The notes: a model not told the origin generated them from the sequence alone. A stretch of 64,000 nt of DNA from CAVSWT01 sp963746735 (GCA_963746735.1 CAVVCO010000020.1:55301-119300); one strand, 5' to 3'; shown: positions 7,000 through 17,630, counted from the stretch's first letter. Numbers and translations are program-made.

Positions 7000-9771
7000 A
7001 TGGCAAAGCAGAAGAAATATGTTTACTTCTTCGGAGGAAAAAAGGCTGAAGGTAAAGCAGAGATGAAAAATTTGCTCGGAGGAAAAGGAGCAAACCTTGC
7101 TGAAATGGTTAATATCGGGCTGCCGGTACCTGCCGGGTTTTCAATAACCACAGAAGTGTGCACTTACTATTATGAAAATAAAAACAAATATCCAAAGGAA
7201 ATAAAAGAACAGGTTCTAAGCGCTTTGAAAAAAGTTGAAACAGAGATGGGCGCAAAATTCGGTGATACAACTAATCCTTTATTAGTTTCAGTAAGAAGCG
7301 GTGCAAGAGCTTCTATGCCTGGAATGATGGATACGGTCTTAAATCTTGGATTGAATGATTTAACTGTTCTGGGATTAATTGAAAAAACAAATAACCCAAG
7401 ATTCGCTTATGATTCTTATCGCAGATTTGTTCAAATGTACGGCGATGTTGTTCTTGGTTTACGACCCGTTGATAAGCATGATGAAGATCCATTTGAAAAA
7501 ATTCTTAGTGCTAAAAAAGAATCTCACGGATATAAACAAGATACAGAATTAAGTGCCGATGATTTAAAAGAATTAGTTCAGGAATTCAAATTAGCTATAA
7601 AGGATAAAACGGGATTTGACTTCCCGGAAAATCCAATTGATCAATTGTGGGGTGCAGTTGGAGCAGTTTTTGGCTCATGGATGAACGACCGTGCAATTGT
7701 TTATAGAAAATTAAATAACATTCCCGCAAGCTGGGGAACTGCAGTGAACGTTCAGTCAATGGTTTTCGGAAATATGGGTGATGACTCAGGTACTGGTGTT
7801 GCTTTTACCCGCGACCCTGCTTCCGGTGAAAACGTATTTTACGGTGAGTATCTATTCAACGCTCAAGGCGAAGATGTTGTTGCCGGAATTAGAACACCTC
7901 ATCCAATTGCAGATTTGAATGAAGATAATCCTCAAATCTACAAGCAGCTTGATGGCATAAGAAAAAATCTTGAAAAACATTACAAAGATATGATGGATAT
8001 AGAATTCACAATTCAACAAGGTAAGTTGTGGATGCTTCAATGCCGTGTTGGTAAACGCACAGGATTTGCTGCTGTAAAGATGGCTGTTGACATGGTTAAG
8101 GAAAAATTAATTTCAAAAGAAACTGCAATTCTCCGTATTGAACCAAATCAATTAAACCAATTATTAAGGCCGATCTTCGATCTTACACAAAAGAAAATAG
8201 CTATTGATGAAGGAAGATTATTAGCTAAAGGATTAAATGCCGGTCCTGGTGCAGCTTCCGGTAAAGTTGCTTTAAGTGCTCAGGATGCCGAAGAGATGGC
8301 TAAAGGCGGCGAACCTGTTATTCTTGTTAGAATCGAAACTTCACCTGAAGATATCAAAGGTATGAATGCTTCTGAAGGAATTCTTACTGCAAGAGGCGGA
8401 ATGACTTCCCATGCTGCTTTGGTTGCAAGACAAATGGGAAAAGTTTGTGTTGCCGGCTGCGGTACTCTAAAAATAAATTATAAGAGTGGTGAAATTCGCG
8501 TTGAGGGTAACGACAATATTGTTGTAAAAGAAGGCGAATACATTTCGATAGATGGAACCACAGGCGAAGTAATTGCCGGGAAAATAGAAACCAAACCCTC
8601 AGAAGTTATTCAAGTATTAATTTCAAAAACCCTGGATCCTAAAGATTCACCGGTTTATCAAACTTATGCAAGCTTGATGAAATGGGCAGACAGCTTTAGA
8701 AGATTAAATATCAGAACTAATGCAGATCAGCCAGATCAGGCAGCAAACGCAGTTGCATTCGGTGCTGAAGGTATCGGGCTTTGCCGTACAGAGCACATGT
8801 TCTTTGGCGGTGATAGAATTATGTCTGTTCGTAAAATGATTCTTGCAGATTCAGTTGAAGATAGAAAAACAGCTTTGAATGAATTGCTTCCACTTCAGAG
8901 GGAAGATTTCTATGGAATATTTAAAGCAATGCACGGACTTCCGGTTACAATAAGAACATTGGATCCACCACTTCACGAATTCTTGCCAAGCTCCGAAAAA
9001 GATATTAAAGAAATGGCTGAAGCTTTGCACGTTACCGAAAACAAGATAATTGAGAAAATTAATAGCTTACACGAATTCAACCCTATGCTTGGATTTAGAG
9101 GCTGCCGTTTAGGTACACTTTATCCTGAAATTACTGAAATGCAGGCAAGAGCAATTATTGAAGCAGCTTGCGACGCAGCGAAAGATGGAATAAAAGTTAA
9201 ACCTGAAATTATGATTCCGCTTGTAAGTGACTTGAACGAATTCAAAATGCAGGAAAATATAGTTAGACGTGTAGCTGCTGAAGTTTTCAAAGAAAAAGGT
9301 AAAAAAGTTTCTTACATGGTTGGAACTATGATTGAACTACCTCGTGCTTGCGTTACTGCAAATGAGATAGCAAAAAGCGCTGAGTTCTTCAGTTTTGGAA
9401 CCAACGATTTAACTCAAACTACATTTGGTTTGTCAAGAGATGATGCAGGTAAATTCCTTCCACTTTATGTTCAGGACGAAATTTTACCAAACGATCCTTT
9501 TGAAGTACTTGATCAAAATGGTGTTGGTCAATTAGTAAAGCTCGGAACCGAAAGAGGCAGATCAACTCGTCCGGATTTGAAAGTTGGAATTTGCGGTGAA
9601 CATGGCGGCGAACCATCATCGGTTGAATTCTGCCATAGAACTGGATTAAATTATGTAAGCTGTTCTCCTTTTAGAGTTCCTATTGCAAGATTGGCAGCAG
9701 CAAGAGCTGTTGTTAAAGAAATGGCAGGCGGTAAACAAAAAAAATCTAAAAGTGTAAAAAAGAAAAAATAA
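7000..9771 (+). CDS. ppdK: Pyruvate, phosphate dikinase
   Basis: PpdK interconverts pyruvate + ATP + Pi and PEP + AMP + PPi in the cytoplasm, in either glycolysis or gluconeogenesis. The 923-residue protein has the three family parts: an N-terminal ATP-grasp-like domain (LGGKGANLAEM, RSGARASMPGMMDTVLNLGL), the swivelling phosphohistidine domain with GGMTSHAALVARQMGK (His about residue 471), and the C-terminal PEP/pyruvate barrel with ICGEHGGEPSSVEF and the catalytic Cys (about residue 888) in SCSPFRVPIAR. It ends in a Lys-rich tail. The gene stands alone between lpxK and queA and is followed by a hairpin. Confidence 0.98.
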   Translation: MAKQKKYVYFFGGKKAEGKAEMKNLLGGKGANLAEMVNIGLPVPAGFSITTEVCTYYYENKNKYPKEIKEQVLSALKKVETEMGAKFGDTTNPLLVSVRSGARASMPGMMDTVLNLGLNDLTVLGLIEKTNNPRFAYDSYRRFVQMYGDVVLGLRPVDKHDEDPFEKILSAKKESHGYKQDTELSADDLKELVQEFKLAIKDKTGFDFPENPIDQLWGAVGAVFGSWMNDRAIVYRKLNNIPASWGTAVNVQSMVFGNMGDDSGTGVAFTRDPASGENVFYGEYLFNAQGEDVVAGIRTPHPIADLNEDNPQIYKQLDGIRKNLEKHYKDMMDIEFTIQQGKLWMLQCRVGKRTGFAAVKMAVDMVKEKLISKETAILRIEPNQLNQLLRPIFDLTQKKIAIDEGRLLAKGLNAGPGAASGKVALSAQDAEEMAKGGEPVILVRIETSPEDIKGMNASEGILTARGGMTSHAALVARQMGKVCVAGCGTLKINYKSGEIRVEGNDNIVVKEGEYISIDGTTGEVIAGKIETKPSEVIQVLISKTLDPKDSPVYQTYASLMKWADSFRRLNIRTNADQPDQAANAVAFGAEGIGLCRTEHMFFGGDRIMSVRKMILADSVEDRKTALNELLPLQREDFYGIFKAMHGLPVTIRTLDPPLHEFLPSSEKDIKEMAEALHVTENKIIEKINSLHEFNPMLGFRGCRLGTLYPEITEMQARAIIEAACDAAKDGIKVKPEIMIPLVSDLNEFKMQENIVRRVAAEVFKEKGKKVSYMVGTMIELPRACVTANEIAKSAEFFSFGTNDLTQTTFGLSRDDAGKFLPLYVQDEILPNDPFEVLDQNGVGQLVKLGTERGRSTRPDLKVGICGEHGGEPSSVEFCHRTGLNYVSCSPFRVPIARLAAARAVVKEMAGGKQKKSKSVKKKK

Positions 9772-9782
9772 ATAACGATTGC

Positions 9783-9804
9783 CGGGGAGTTTTTTAACTC
9801 CCCG
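9783..9804 (+). terminator. Hairpin after ppdK, probable terminator
   Basis: CGGGGAGTT, a TTTT loop and AACTCCCCG form a perfect 9-bp stem 12 bases after the ppdK stop. No T-run follows the stem, so it may instead be an RNA-stabilising 3' hairpin; the downstream gene has its own ribosome site. Confidence 0.6.
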
Positions 9805-9841
9805 TGCTAATATTAAGTTTAATTAAAAGAGGTAACGAAGA

Positions 9842-10876
9842 ATGAAATTATCAGACTTCAAATACAATTATCCCAAAACTGTAATTGCAAAGCATCCGGT
9901 ATCTCCAAGGGATAAAGCAAAATTAATGGTACTGAACAGAGAAACTCAGGAAATTGAAAACAAAACTTTTTCCGATGTTATAGATTATATGGAAAAGGGT
10001 GATTCTCTTGTTGTTAATGAAACGAGAGTTTTTCAAGCAAGGTTATATGGTAAGAAGGAAAAAACCAATGCTAAAATTGAAGTCTTTTTACTTAGGGAAC
10101 TAAATGCTGACGAATGTATCTGGGATGTAATTGTTGATCCAGCACGTAAAGTTAGAATTGGAAACAAAATTTATTTTAATGATAAACTATGGTGTGAAGT
10201 AATAGATAACACAACTTCACGCGGCAGAACGGTAAGGTTTAATCAGCCTGGAAATGTTTTTAAAGCTGTTGAAAAAATTGGTCAAACTCCCCTCCCTCCT
10301 TATATAAAAAGAGATGCTGAAGCCAGGGATAAAGAAGATTATCAAACAGTCTATGCAAAAATTGATGGGGCTGTTGCCGCTCCCACAGCAGGCCTGCATT
10401 TCACAGATAAACTTTTAGCAAAGATAGAAAAAAAGGGAGTTCAAATTATCCCGGTAATTCTTCATATAGGATTAGGAACTTTCAGGCCGGTTGAAGTTGA
10501 AGATTTAACTAAACACAAAATGGATTCAGAATTTTTTGAAATAACTGCTAAATCTTCAGACGCAATTAATAAAACCATTACAGGAAAGCACAATGTTTTT
10601 GTAGTTGGAACAAGCACCTGTAGAGCACTTGAAACAAGTGTTACCGCCGATGGGTTAGTTAAACCCGGCAGAGGCTGGACAGATAAATTTATTTATCCAA
10701 CTTATGATTTTAAAATTACAGACAAATTGATAACCAATTTCCACATGCCCGAATCTACTTTATTAATGCTTGTCGCTGCTTTTGCCGATGTCGATTTTGT
10801 AACAAAAGCATATAAGAAAGCTTTAAAAGAAAATTACAGATTTTTCAGCTACGGCGATGCAATGCTTATTTTATAA
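9842..10876 (+). CDS. queA: S-adenosylmethionine:tRNA ribosyltransferase-isomerase
   Basis: QueA transfers and isomerises the ribosyl part of SAM onto preQ1 at tRNA position 34, giving epoxyqueuosine. At 344 residues it is of normal length. It shows YNYPKTVIAKHPVSPRDKAK at the N-terminus, VVNETRVFQARLYGKKE, PLPPYIKRDAEARDKEDYQT, AAPTAGLHFTDKLL, HIGLGTFRPVEVEDLTKHKM and the C-terminal TNFHMPESTLLMLVAAFA. An AAGAGGT ribosome site precedes the ATG. Its stop overlaps the ispD start by one base (TAATG), so they are translationally coupled. Confidence 0.97.
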   Translation: MKLSDFKYNYPKTVIAKHPVSPRDKAKLMVLNRETQEIENKTFSDVIDYMEKGDSLVVNETRVFQARLYGKKEKTNAKIEVFLLRELNADECIWDVIVDPARKVRIGNKIYFNDKLWCEVIDNTTSRGRTVRFNQPGNVFKAVEKIGQTPLPPYIKRDAEARDKEDYQTVYAKIDGAVAAPTAGLHFTDKLLAKIEKKGVQIIPVILHIGLGTFRPVEVEDLTKHKMDSEFFEITAKSSDAINKTITGKHNVFVVGTSTCRALETSVTADGLVKPGRGWTDKFIYPTYDFKITDKLITNFHMPESTLLMLVAAFADVDFVTKAYKKALKENYRFFSYGDAMLIL

Positions 10877-11550
10877 TGAAAACTTATGCTATTATTCCAG
10901 CAGGAGGAAAAGGTATTAGGAGCGGTTCTTCCGCTCCTAAACAATATCTTAAGTTTAATGGAAAAGAATTAATAGTATATACTATTGAAGTCTTCCAAAA
11001 AAATAAACATGTTGACGAAATAATTACGGCTGTGTCCCCTTCTTACTTTTCATTACTTCAAAAACTTAAAAAAAAATATAGGCTCTCAAAACTTACCAAT
11101 ATTGTTGAAGGTGGGGAAAAAAGACAGGATTCTGTTTTTAATGCTTTAAAATCAATTTTAGCAAATAAAACTGATTTAATTGTAGTTCACGATGCTGCCC
11201 GTCCTTTATTACCACAAGATGTTTTAACAAATGCTATTAAAACAGCAAAAAACAAAGGAAATGCCTTAGTCTGTTTGAAAGCTAGGGATACATTAATTAA
11301 TGGTAACAAAATTGTCAAAGATTATCTGGATAGAAATGAAATTTATAATGTTCAAACCCCTCAAATTTTTCGTTATTCTGATTTAATGAATGCAATGAAT
11401 TTTGCTTACCAAAGTAAATTTTACGGAACAGATGAGTCAATTTTAATTAGTAATTTGGGAAAAAGAATTCATCTCGTAGAAGGCTCACCATTAAATTTCA
11501 AAATAACCACTAAAGAAGACTTACAAATCTTCAAAAAATTAATAAAGTAA
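10876..11550 (+). CDS. ispD: 2-C-methyl-D-erythritol 4-phosphate cytidylyltransferase
   Basis: IspD adds CMP to MEP in the non-mevalonate isoprenoid pathway. The 224-residue protein has the nucleotide-binding start IIPAGGKGIRSGSSAPKQYL, VVHDAARPLLPQ, NVQTPQIFRYSDL and a TDESILI segment near the C-terminus followed by GSPLNFKITTKEDL. It is coupled to queA by a TAATG overlap. A gap of 139 bases precedes plsY. Confidence 0.95.
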   Translation: MKTYAIIPAGGKGIRSGSSAPKQYLKFNGKELIVYTIEVFQKNKHVDEIITAVSPSYFSLLQKLKKKYRLSKLTNIVEGGEKRQDSVFNALKSILANKTDLIVVHDAARPLLPQDVLTNAIKTAKNKGNALVCLKARDTLINGNKIVKDYLDRNEIYNVQTPQIFRYSDLMNAMNFAYQSKFYGTDESILISNLGKRIHLVEGSPLNFKITTKEDLQIFKKLIK

Positions 11551-11689
11551 TTTTTAAGCTGTTAAATAATAGAAAAACAAATCGATAATTATATGGTACA
11601 TTTCCTGTTATAATTAGCTAATTAGCAATTATTTTTTGATTGCAAGTTTCAAGTTATATTCTTAGTTTAATAGCTCGTTGATTTAAAAA

Positions 11690-12367
11690 ATGGAAAGTAT
11701 GTTTCTTTTAGCAACAATAATAGTTTTATCATATCTTATTGGTTCTATTCCGACAAGTATTATAGTGAGCAAACTTGTAAAAGGAATTGATATTAGAGAA
11801 CACGGCAGCGGAAATGCTGGCGGTACAAATGTAATGCGTGTATTGGGATGGAAGCATGGTGTATTAGTAATTATTCTTGATGCACTTAAAGGTGTTTTAG
11901 CTGTTATCGTTGTTGCTCGTTTACATTATGGTTCAGTACCTTTTCAAAATCTAACACCTTTTGATGATTTTACTTTAGTTCAAATTATTGCCGGTATCTC
12001 AGCTGTAATTGGTCACATCTGGACTGTGTTCGCAGGTTTTAGAGGCGGAAAAGGAATTGCAACTGCTTTGGGAATGCTGCTAATGATAGTTACAACCGAT
12101 ATGCTAATTGCTGTTGGTGTTTTTGTAGTTGTGGTAACGGTTTCCCGTTATGTATCGCTCGGTTCAATCTTAGCCGCAATCGCTGTTCCCCTTACTTTAA
12201 TTGTAAGAGAAAATATTTTTAATGTTGACGTGCAAGGCTATCATACACTTTTACCATTTTTAATTGCCGTTGCATTGCTTGTTGTATTCACTCATAGAAA
12301 AAATGTAGTGCGATTAATAAACGGTAACGAAAACAAATTAAGTTTCTCGAAAAAGAAATCCTCTTAA
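11690..12367 (+). CDS. plsY: Acyl-phosphate:glycerol-3-phosphate acyltransferase
   Basis: PlsY transfers the acyl group from acyl-phosphate to glycerol-3-phosphate, the first step of phospholipid synthesis, in the inner membrane. The 225-residue protein has about five membrane segments and the three family motifs: GSIPTS near residue 18, HGSGNAGGTNVMRVLG, and GFRGGKGIATALG. It lies 3 bases upstream of gpsA, which makes its substrate; this pairing is common and supports co-expression. Confidence 0.95.
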   Translation: MESMFLLATIIVLSYLIGSIPTSIIVSKLVKGIDIREHGSGNAGGTNVMRVLGWKHGVLVIILDALKGVLAVIVVARLHYGSVPFQNLTPFDDFTLVQIIAGISAVIGHIWTVFAGFRGGKGIATALGMLLMIVTTDMLIAVGVFVVVVTVSRYVSLGSILAAIAVPLTLIVRENIFNVDVQGYHTLLPFLIAVALLVVFTHRKNVVRLINGNENKLSFSKKKSS

Positions 12368-12370
12368 ATA

Positions 12371-13366
12371 ATGAAAATATCTGTCTTAGGCGCAGGCGGC
12401 TGGGGCACAACCTTAGCAATTCTGCTTCACTATAACGGACACAAAGTTACTCTCTGGGAATACAAATCTCTTTACGCCCGAACAATTCGAAAAACAAGAT
12501 TCAATAAAATTTATCTTCCCGGAATTAAAATTCCCGATGAAATAAATATTACTCATGATCTTGAAGAGGCAACTATAAACCAGAATTTGATTGTTTTAGC
12601 AGTGCCTTCTCAATTTTTACGCAGCGTTATTAAAGATGTAAAATTTTCTGATATTAAAAATTCAATTTTAGTAAGTGTTGCTAAAGGAATTGAAATAAAT
12701 TCCTTAATGACCATGTCACAAATTTTAAAAGATGAGTACGATTCTATTAACAAAGATCAGATCGGCGTTATTTCCGGGCCCAGTCACGCTGAAGAGGTAA
12801 GCAGAAGAATTCCCACTGCAGTTGTTGCTGCATCAACGAGCAAAGAAACATCAAAAACAATTCAAGCTGCTTTTATAACTTCATACTTTAGAGTTTATGG
12901 TTCAACAGATATTTTAGGGGTTGAGCTTGGCGGTGCATTTAAAAATGTAATTGCTATTGGCGCAGGAATAATTGACGGGGCTAAGTTTGGAGATAATACT
13001 AAAGCAGCAATAATGACAAGAGGAATTGCAGAAATTTCCAGACTAGGACAAGCACTTGGCGCAGAAGCAGATACTTTTTCAGGCTTGTCAGGTATGGGAG
13101 ATTTAATTGTAACCTGCATGAGCCGGCATAGTAGAAATAGATTTGTTGGCGAAGAAATTGGAAAAGGAAAAACTTTAAAACAAGTATTAAAATCCATGGA
13201 GATGGTGGCCGAAGGAGTTGAAACTTCGCGCTCAGCTTCACAGCTTGCAAAAAAGTTGAAAGTAGAAACTCCAATCACAACAGAAGTTTATAATATTTTA
13301 TTTGAAGGCAAAGATCCGGTAAAAGCAACTACAGATTTGATGACCCGCGATATGAAGATGGAATGA
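12371..13366 (+). CDS. gpsA: Glycerol-3-phosphate dehydrogenase [NAD(P)+]
   Basis: GpsA reduces dihydroxyacetone phosphate to sn-glycerol-3-phosphate for phospholipid synthesis. The 331-residue protein has the dinucleotide-binding start LGAGGWGTTLAILL, AVPSQFLRSVI, SGPSHAEEVSRRIPTAVVAA, the catalytic Lys in ELGGAFKNVIAIGAGIIDG and the C-terminal SGMGDLIVTCMSRHSRNRF. It directly follows plsY. It converges on the dGTPase gene with only 20 bases between the stop codons. Confidence 0.97.
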   Translation: MKISVLGAGGWGTTLAILLHYNGHKVTLWEYKSLYARTIRKTRFNKIYLPGIKIPDEINITHDLEEATINQNLIVLAVPSQFLRSVIKDVKFSDIKNSILVSVAKGIEINSLMTMSQILKDEYDSINKDQIGVISGPSHAEEVSRRIPTAVVAASTSKETSKTIQAAFITSYFRVYGSTDILGVELGGAFKNVIAIGAGIIDGAKFGDNTKAAIMTRGIAEISRLGQALGAEADTFSGLSGMGDLIVTCMSRHSRNRFVGEEIGKGKTLKQVLKSMEMVAEGVETSRSASQLAKKLKVETPITTEVYNILFEGKDPVKATTDLMTRDMKME

Positions 13367-13386
13367 ATTTTTCTTTTTGATTACCC

Positions 13387-14766
13387 TCACCTATTTGGCA
13401 AGCTTATCCCTTTAATTTTTCTAAACAAGGAAACAGCATAAGAATCTGTCATTCCTGATATGTAGTCAGTAATTTTTAAGAGACGTGAATATAAATCATT
13501 ATTAGATGGTGCATCGGATAATACTTTTCCCGGCAGCAGCTTTAAAATGGTTTTGTTTTTAGGTGTAATCTTACCTGCCTTTCCGATTGAAGCTTCATTA
13601 ACAGCAGAAATGAAAATATCAAGAAGTCCGCCAAGCACTTCATAGCCTGCTGCTTCTCTTTCCACCACACTTTTATAGGAATATATTTTTTCGATTGAGA
13701 TTTTTTGAATCTCATCAAGCTCTTTTTGCTTGTTGATAATGGAAATTAAATCCTTTTCTAGCTTGCCGGATAAAATACTTTCTTCTTCATCCAAAAATAC
13801 TCTTGCGGCTTCATTTACAATATCATTAATAACTTTCGCTCTCAGGTAGCCAATTTTATCATTTTCATCTCTCGATTCATAAGAGTTTAATTTTTTGCTG
13901 ATAAGAAGCGGCATTAAAAAATCTTCTGTTTCTTTAAATGTTAACAATCCAAGTCTAAACCCATCTTCCAAATCCATTATTCTATAACAAATATCATCCG
14001 CGCCTTCAACAAGAAAAGCTAACGGATGCCTGCACCAATGGAAATTGTTTTTATCCCCCTTGTAATTATTAATTCTGTTTCCTCAGCTACTTCCTTAAAT
14101 ATATCTTTTTCAGATTGAAAGAATCCAAATTTTTTGTACAATTTCTTTTTTGATTGATGAGCTTTTAAATCATCCTTAATTAAAGATTCCTTAGGATATT
14201 TTGTGAATGCTGCAAGAGTTGCGTGAGTTAATCTTAATCCGCCGTTTATTTTTGGGTTTTGGAGTTTTGTTATAATTCGAAAACCTTGGGCATTACCTTC
14301 AAACCTTGTTAAGTCATTCCACTTTTTATCGTCATTAATTTTTACTTTAAATATCTTTTCCATTACCATTTATAAAATATTCTGAAATTGCATCTTCTCC
14401 TGAATGCCCAAATGGAGGATTACCAATGTCATGAGCAAGACAAGCTGCTGATACTATTTCCCCAAAATGAAATGCCGAATAATTATTTTTCAATTCTGGT
14501 TTTCTCTTAAGAATTTCTGCTCCAACAAAATTCCCCAAGGACCGTCCGACACAAGATACTTCAAGACTATGTGTTAATCTTGTATGAACAAAATCACTTT
14601 CAGGCAATGGGAAGACTTGTGTTTTATCCTGCAGCCTTCTAAACGCAGAAGAAAAAACAATTCTATCAAAGTCACGTTGGAATTGACTTCTACCATCCTG
14701 TAATTTAGAAACTTTCCCACTTGGTTCGCCTAACAAACGTTTAGATAAAAGCCTGCTCCAATCCAA
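13387..14766 (-). pseudogene. dgt: dGTPase (dNTP triphosphohydrolase), broken by two compensating frameshifts
   Basis: An HD-domain dNTP triphosphohydrolase read in three pieces: 14766-14347, 14369-14019 and 13977-13387. The first piece has QRDFDRIVFSSAFRRLQDKT, the HD ligands THSLEVS and LAHDIGNPPFGHSGEDAI. The second has WNDLTRFEGNAQGFRI. The third resumes with RHPLAFLVEGADDICYRIMD, found in frame upstream of its first Met. Pieces one and three share a frame; only the middle ~320 bases are shifted. The first shift fits one extra base in the TTTT run at 14356-14359; the second lies near 14035-14042. All conserved blocks are intact, so this is more probably two assembly errors than a decayed gene. 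A GGAG precedes the TTG start. The reconstructed length is about 459 residues, normal for the family. Confidence 0.85.
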
Positions 14767-14807
14767 AATTTTTCTCCGATATTATTAAACAACTTTAACG
14801 TAAAATA

Positions 14808-15329
14808 TTATTTACTAAACTTCCACCAAAAATTATTTTCTTTTTCCTGAAATATTACAAACCCGTTTTTAATTAATACTTTATGAGAAGGAAAATTATC
14901 TTTCGGTGTTTCAGCCAAAACATGTTTTACTCTTTGATGCATAAATGAAAATCTTACCATCTCTTTTAATGCTTCAGTCATGTAACCATTGTTTTGGTAG
15001 CTTGGTTTTATCATATACCCGATTTCTACTTCACCATTATTATTCGGCAAACCTTTAAATCCGCAAGAGCCTATAATTTTATTTTCACTCTTTAAAATTA
15101 TTTCCCAGCGTGTAAACCAGGTATAATTGAAAGGATTTTTTTTTACGCCTTCAATCCAGAACTTCCAGGCATCAGTTATTTCCTTTTCAATATTGTCGTC
15201 AAATTTTTCGAGACCACTTGGATTTAAACCGGCGCTTTTTTCAAATGCAGCGGGATCTTCTTTCAGCAATTCAAGCTGATGCACATTAAGCGGAATAATT
15301 TTTAATCTATCTGTTGTTAGCTCAAACAT
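14808..15329 (-). CDS. GNAT N-acetyltransferase, RimJ/RimL type
   Basis: A 173-residue acetyltransferase with the N-terminal TDRLKIIPLN typical of the RimJ/RimL branch, the acceptor-side segment YTWFTRWEIILKSENKIIGS, the beta-bulge VEIGYMIKPSYQNNGYMTEA that forms the acetyl-CoA pyrophosphate site, and the C-terminal HKVLIKNGFVIFQEKE. It acetylates an amino group from acetyl-CoA, but the substrate (ribosomal protein, antibiotic or metabolite) is not readable. It lies just upstream of dgt on the same strand, 42 bases apart. Confidence 0.85.
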   Translation of the reverse strand: MFELTTDRLKIIPLNVHQLELLKEDPAAFEKSAGLNPSGLEKFDDNIEKEITDAWKFWIEGVKKNPFNYTWFTRWEIILKSENKIIGSCGFKGLPNNNGEVEIGYMIKPSYQNNGYMTEALKEMVRFSFMHQRVKHVLAETPKDNFPSHKVLIKNGFVIFQEKENNFWWKFSK

Positions 15330-15429
15330 TTATTTTTTTAATCCAAAGATAATAAAGAATTTTAAATGCCTCTTAAAACAAATGAAAGCCAGTTGTAAAA
15401 GCAAACCTGTTAGATTAATTTAACAGTCA

Positions 15430-17630
15430 ATGAAATCTTCAACTGATAAAAATTTAAATTCATCAATTCAATATTTGAAATCTGTTGGTCCGAAGCGTGC
15501 TTTGTCTTTTAAAAAAGTTGGAATTGAAACTATTCGTGATCTACTTTTTTATTTCCCCTACCGGCATTTAGATCGGACAACAACTTTAACCGCAGCAAAA
15601 GCTTACGGTTATTTAATGAATGGCTACGAAGGGGAAATAACCATAGTTGCTAAAGTATACGAAAAAGAAAAAATCCACTATGGAAGAAAAGAATTTTTAA
15701 AAGTTCAATTCAGAGATCAAACAGGATTCTTTGAATGTATTTGGTTTCATGCTGTAAAATATTTTTATACGGTTTTCAATGAAGATAATATTTTTGCCAT
15801 ATCCGGCAAGCCGCAGCTTTCAAAATATAACAATTTACAATTAACTCATCCGGATTACGATAGAATAACTGAAGATGAATCACAAAGTTATTTAAATACC
15901 GGGAAAATTATTCCGTTCTACAGCATTCCTAAAGAATTAAAAGAAAAAAACATCGGCGACCTCAGCTTAAGAAGAATAATTAATATTGCAGTTGAACAAT
16001 ATGTTGATGCTCTTGAAGAAACTTTACCTGATTTCATTTTAAGAGAGAAAAAACTAATTGGTCTTATTGATGCTGTTAAAAACTATCATTTCCCGGATGA
16101 TAAAGACAAATTTCATGCTGCTAAGTATAGATTTAAATTTGAAGAATTATTTTATCTGGAAATATTAGTAGCACTCAGAAAAAATAATTATAAGACAAAG
16201 CAAAAAGGCCTTTCATTAAAAGTAATATCATCATTAGTAAATGATTTCTTAAAAACACTTCCGTTTGAATTGACAAAAGCACAATTAAAAGTTCTTCACG
16301 AAATAAGAGTGGATATGGAATCTGATTATCCAATGAACAGATTGCTTCAGGGCGATGTGGGAAGCGGTAAAACTATTGTTGCTTTAATCGCAATGTTGAT
16401 TGCGGTTGATAATGGTTATCAAGCTGTACTTATGGCTCCAACTGAAATTTTGGCTGATCAGCATGCTAAAAATATTTCGAAACTTTTAAAAAATATTTCT
16501 AATAGAGAAATAAAAATCAGCTTACTTATCGGCGGACAAAAGAAATCTGTTAAAGAAGAAAACCTTGAAAGTATCGAGCTTCATGAAGCTGACATTATAA
16601 TAGGAACTCATGCTTTATTTGAAGAGAAAGTAAAATTCAAAAAGTTGGGTTTGGTCATAGTGGATGAGCAGCATAGGTTTGGAGTTGCTCAAAGAGCAAA
16701 ACTTTTAAGCAAAGGGAATAACTCCCGATGTAATTGTGATGAGTGCTACACCAATCCCGCGAACTCTCTCACTAACAATCTACGGCGATCTGGATGTTTC
16801 AGTGATTGATGAAATGCCGCAAAACAGAATTCCAATTAAGACTATTTTACGAGGGGAAACTAAACTTCCTGATATTTACAAATTTATAATTGACAAATCA
16901 AAAGAGGGCTACCAGTCATTTATAGTTTATCCGCTTGTTGAAGAATCGGAAAAGCTTGAGCTGAAAGCAGCGCAAACGTATTATGAAGACCTGTCAAAAA
17001 CTTTTTTAAAAGATGTTAAAGTCGGATTAATTCATGGAAGAATGTCCTGGCAGGAAAAAGAAACAGTGATGTTTCAATTTCTAAAAAAAGAATTTGATGT
17101 ATTAATTTCTACAACCGTAATTGAGGTCGGTATTGATATACCGGACGCAAATATAATTTTAATTAATAACGCAGAAAGATTTGGCTTATCGCAGCTTCAT
17201 CAATTAAGAGGAAGAGTTGGGCGTGGAGACAAGCAAGCATATTGTATCCTGGTTACAAAAGATGAGTTCGCAGCTATTAACAATAAGCTTAAATTTGATT
17301 TTGAATACTCTGTCGCCTGCTCAATTATACAAGCACAAAGCATCAATTAGAATGCAGACCATGGTAAAACACATCGACGGGTTCAAAGTTGCCGAAGTTG
17401 ATTTGAAGCTTCGCGGGCCGGGGGATATTTTCGGTACTAAGCAAAGCGGATTTCCTGAATTGAAATATGCTGACATCGTTAACGATACAGATATTATAGT
17501 TGATGCAAAAGAAACAGCATTTAAAATTATTCAAGATGATCCCCATCTTACCGACAAAAGCAATTCTGTGATAAGAAAAAATCTTACCGAGCACTACAAA
17601 GACAATTTAAAGTTCGCAAACATCGCTTAA
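15430..17630 (+). pseudogene. recG: ATP-dependent DNA helicase RecG, broken by two frameshifts
   Basis: RecG remodels stalled replication forks and Holliday junctions. The first piece (15430-16809) has the wedge/OB start YLKSVGPKRALSFKKVGIET, Walker A LLQGDVGSGKTIVALIAML and the DEQH box VDEQHRFGVAQRAKL. The frame is then lost near 16711-16720, where one base too many in AAA or GGG explains it; motif III (VMSATPIPRTLSLT) reads on in the next frame to 17350. A second shift near 17306-17311 (one extra T) moves to the third frame, which gives YLSPAQLYKHKASIR (about 17304) and DGFKVAEVDLKLRGPGDIFG to the stop at 17630. Reconstructed length is about 733 residues, normal for RecG. All motifs survive, so sequence error is likelier than gene loss. 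Confidence 0.88.

Noticed and set aside
12895..13278. Minus-strand frames opposite gpsA
   Set aside because: They mirror the gpsA coding sequence and have no ribosome site or conserved features.
14019..14369. A separate small gene in the dgt region
   Set aside because: Its sequence is the middle of the dGTPase family, so it is a frameshifted part and not its own gene.
16736..17350. A stand-alone short helicase gene
   Set aside because: It continues the motif order of recG from another frame; treated as a fragment.
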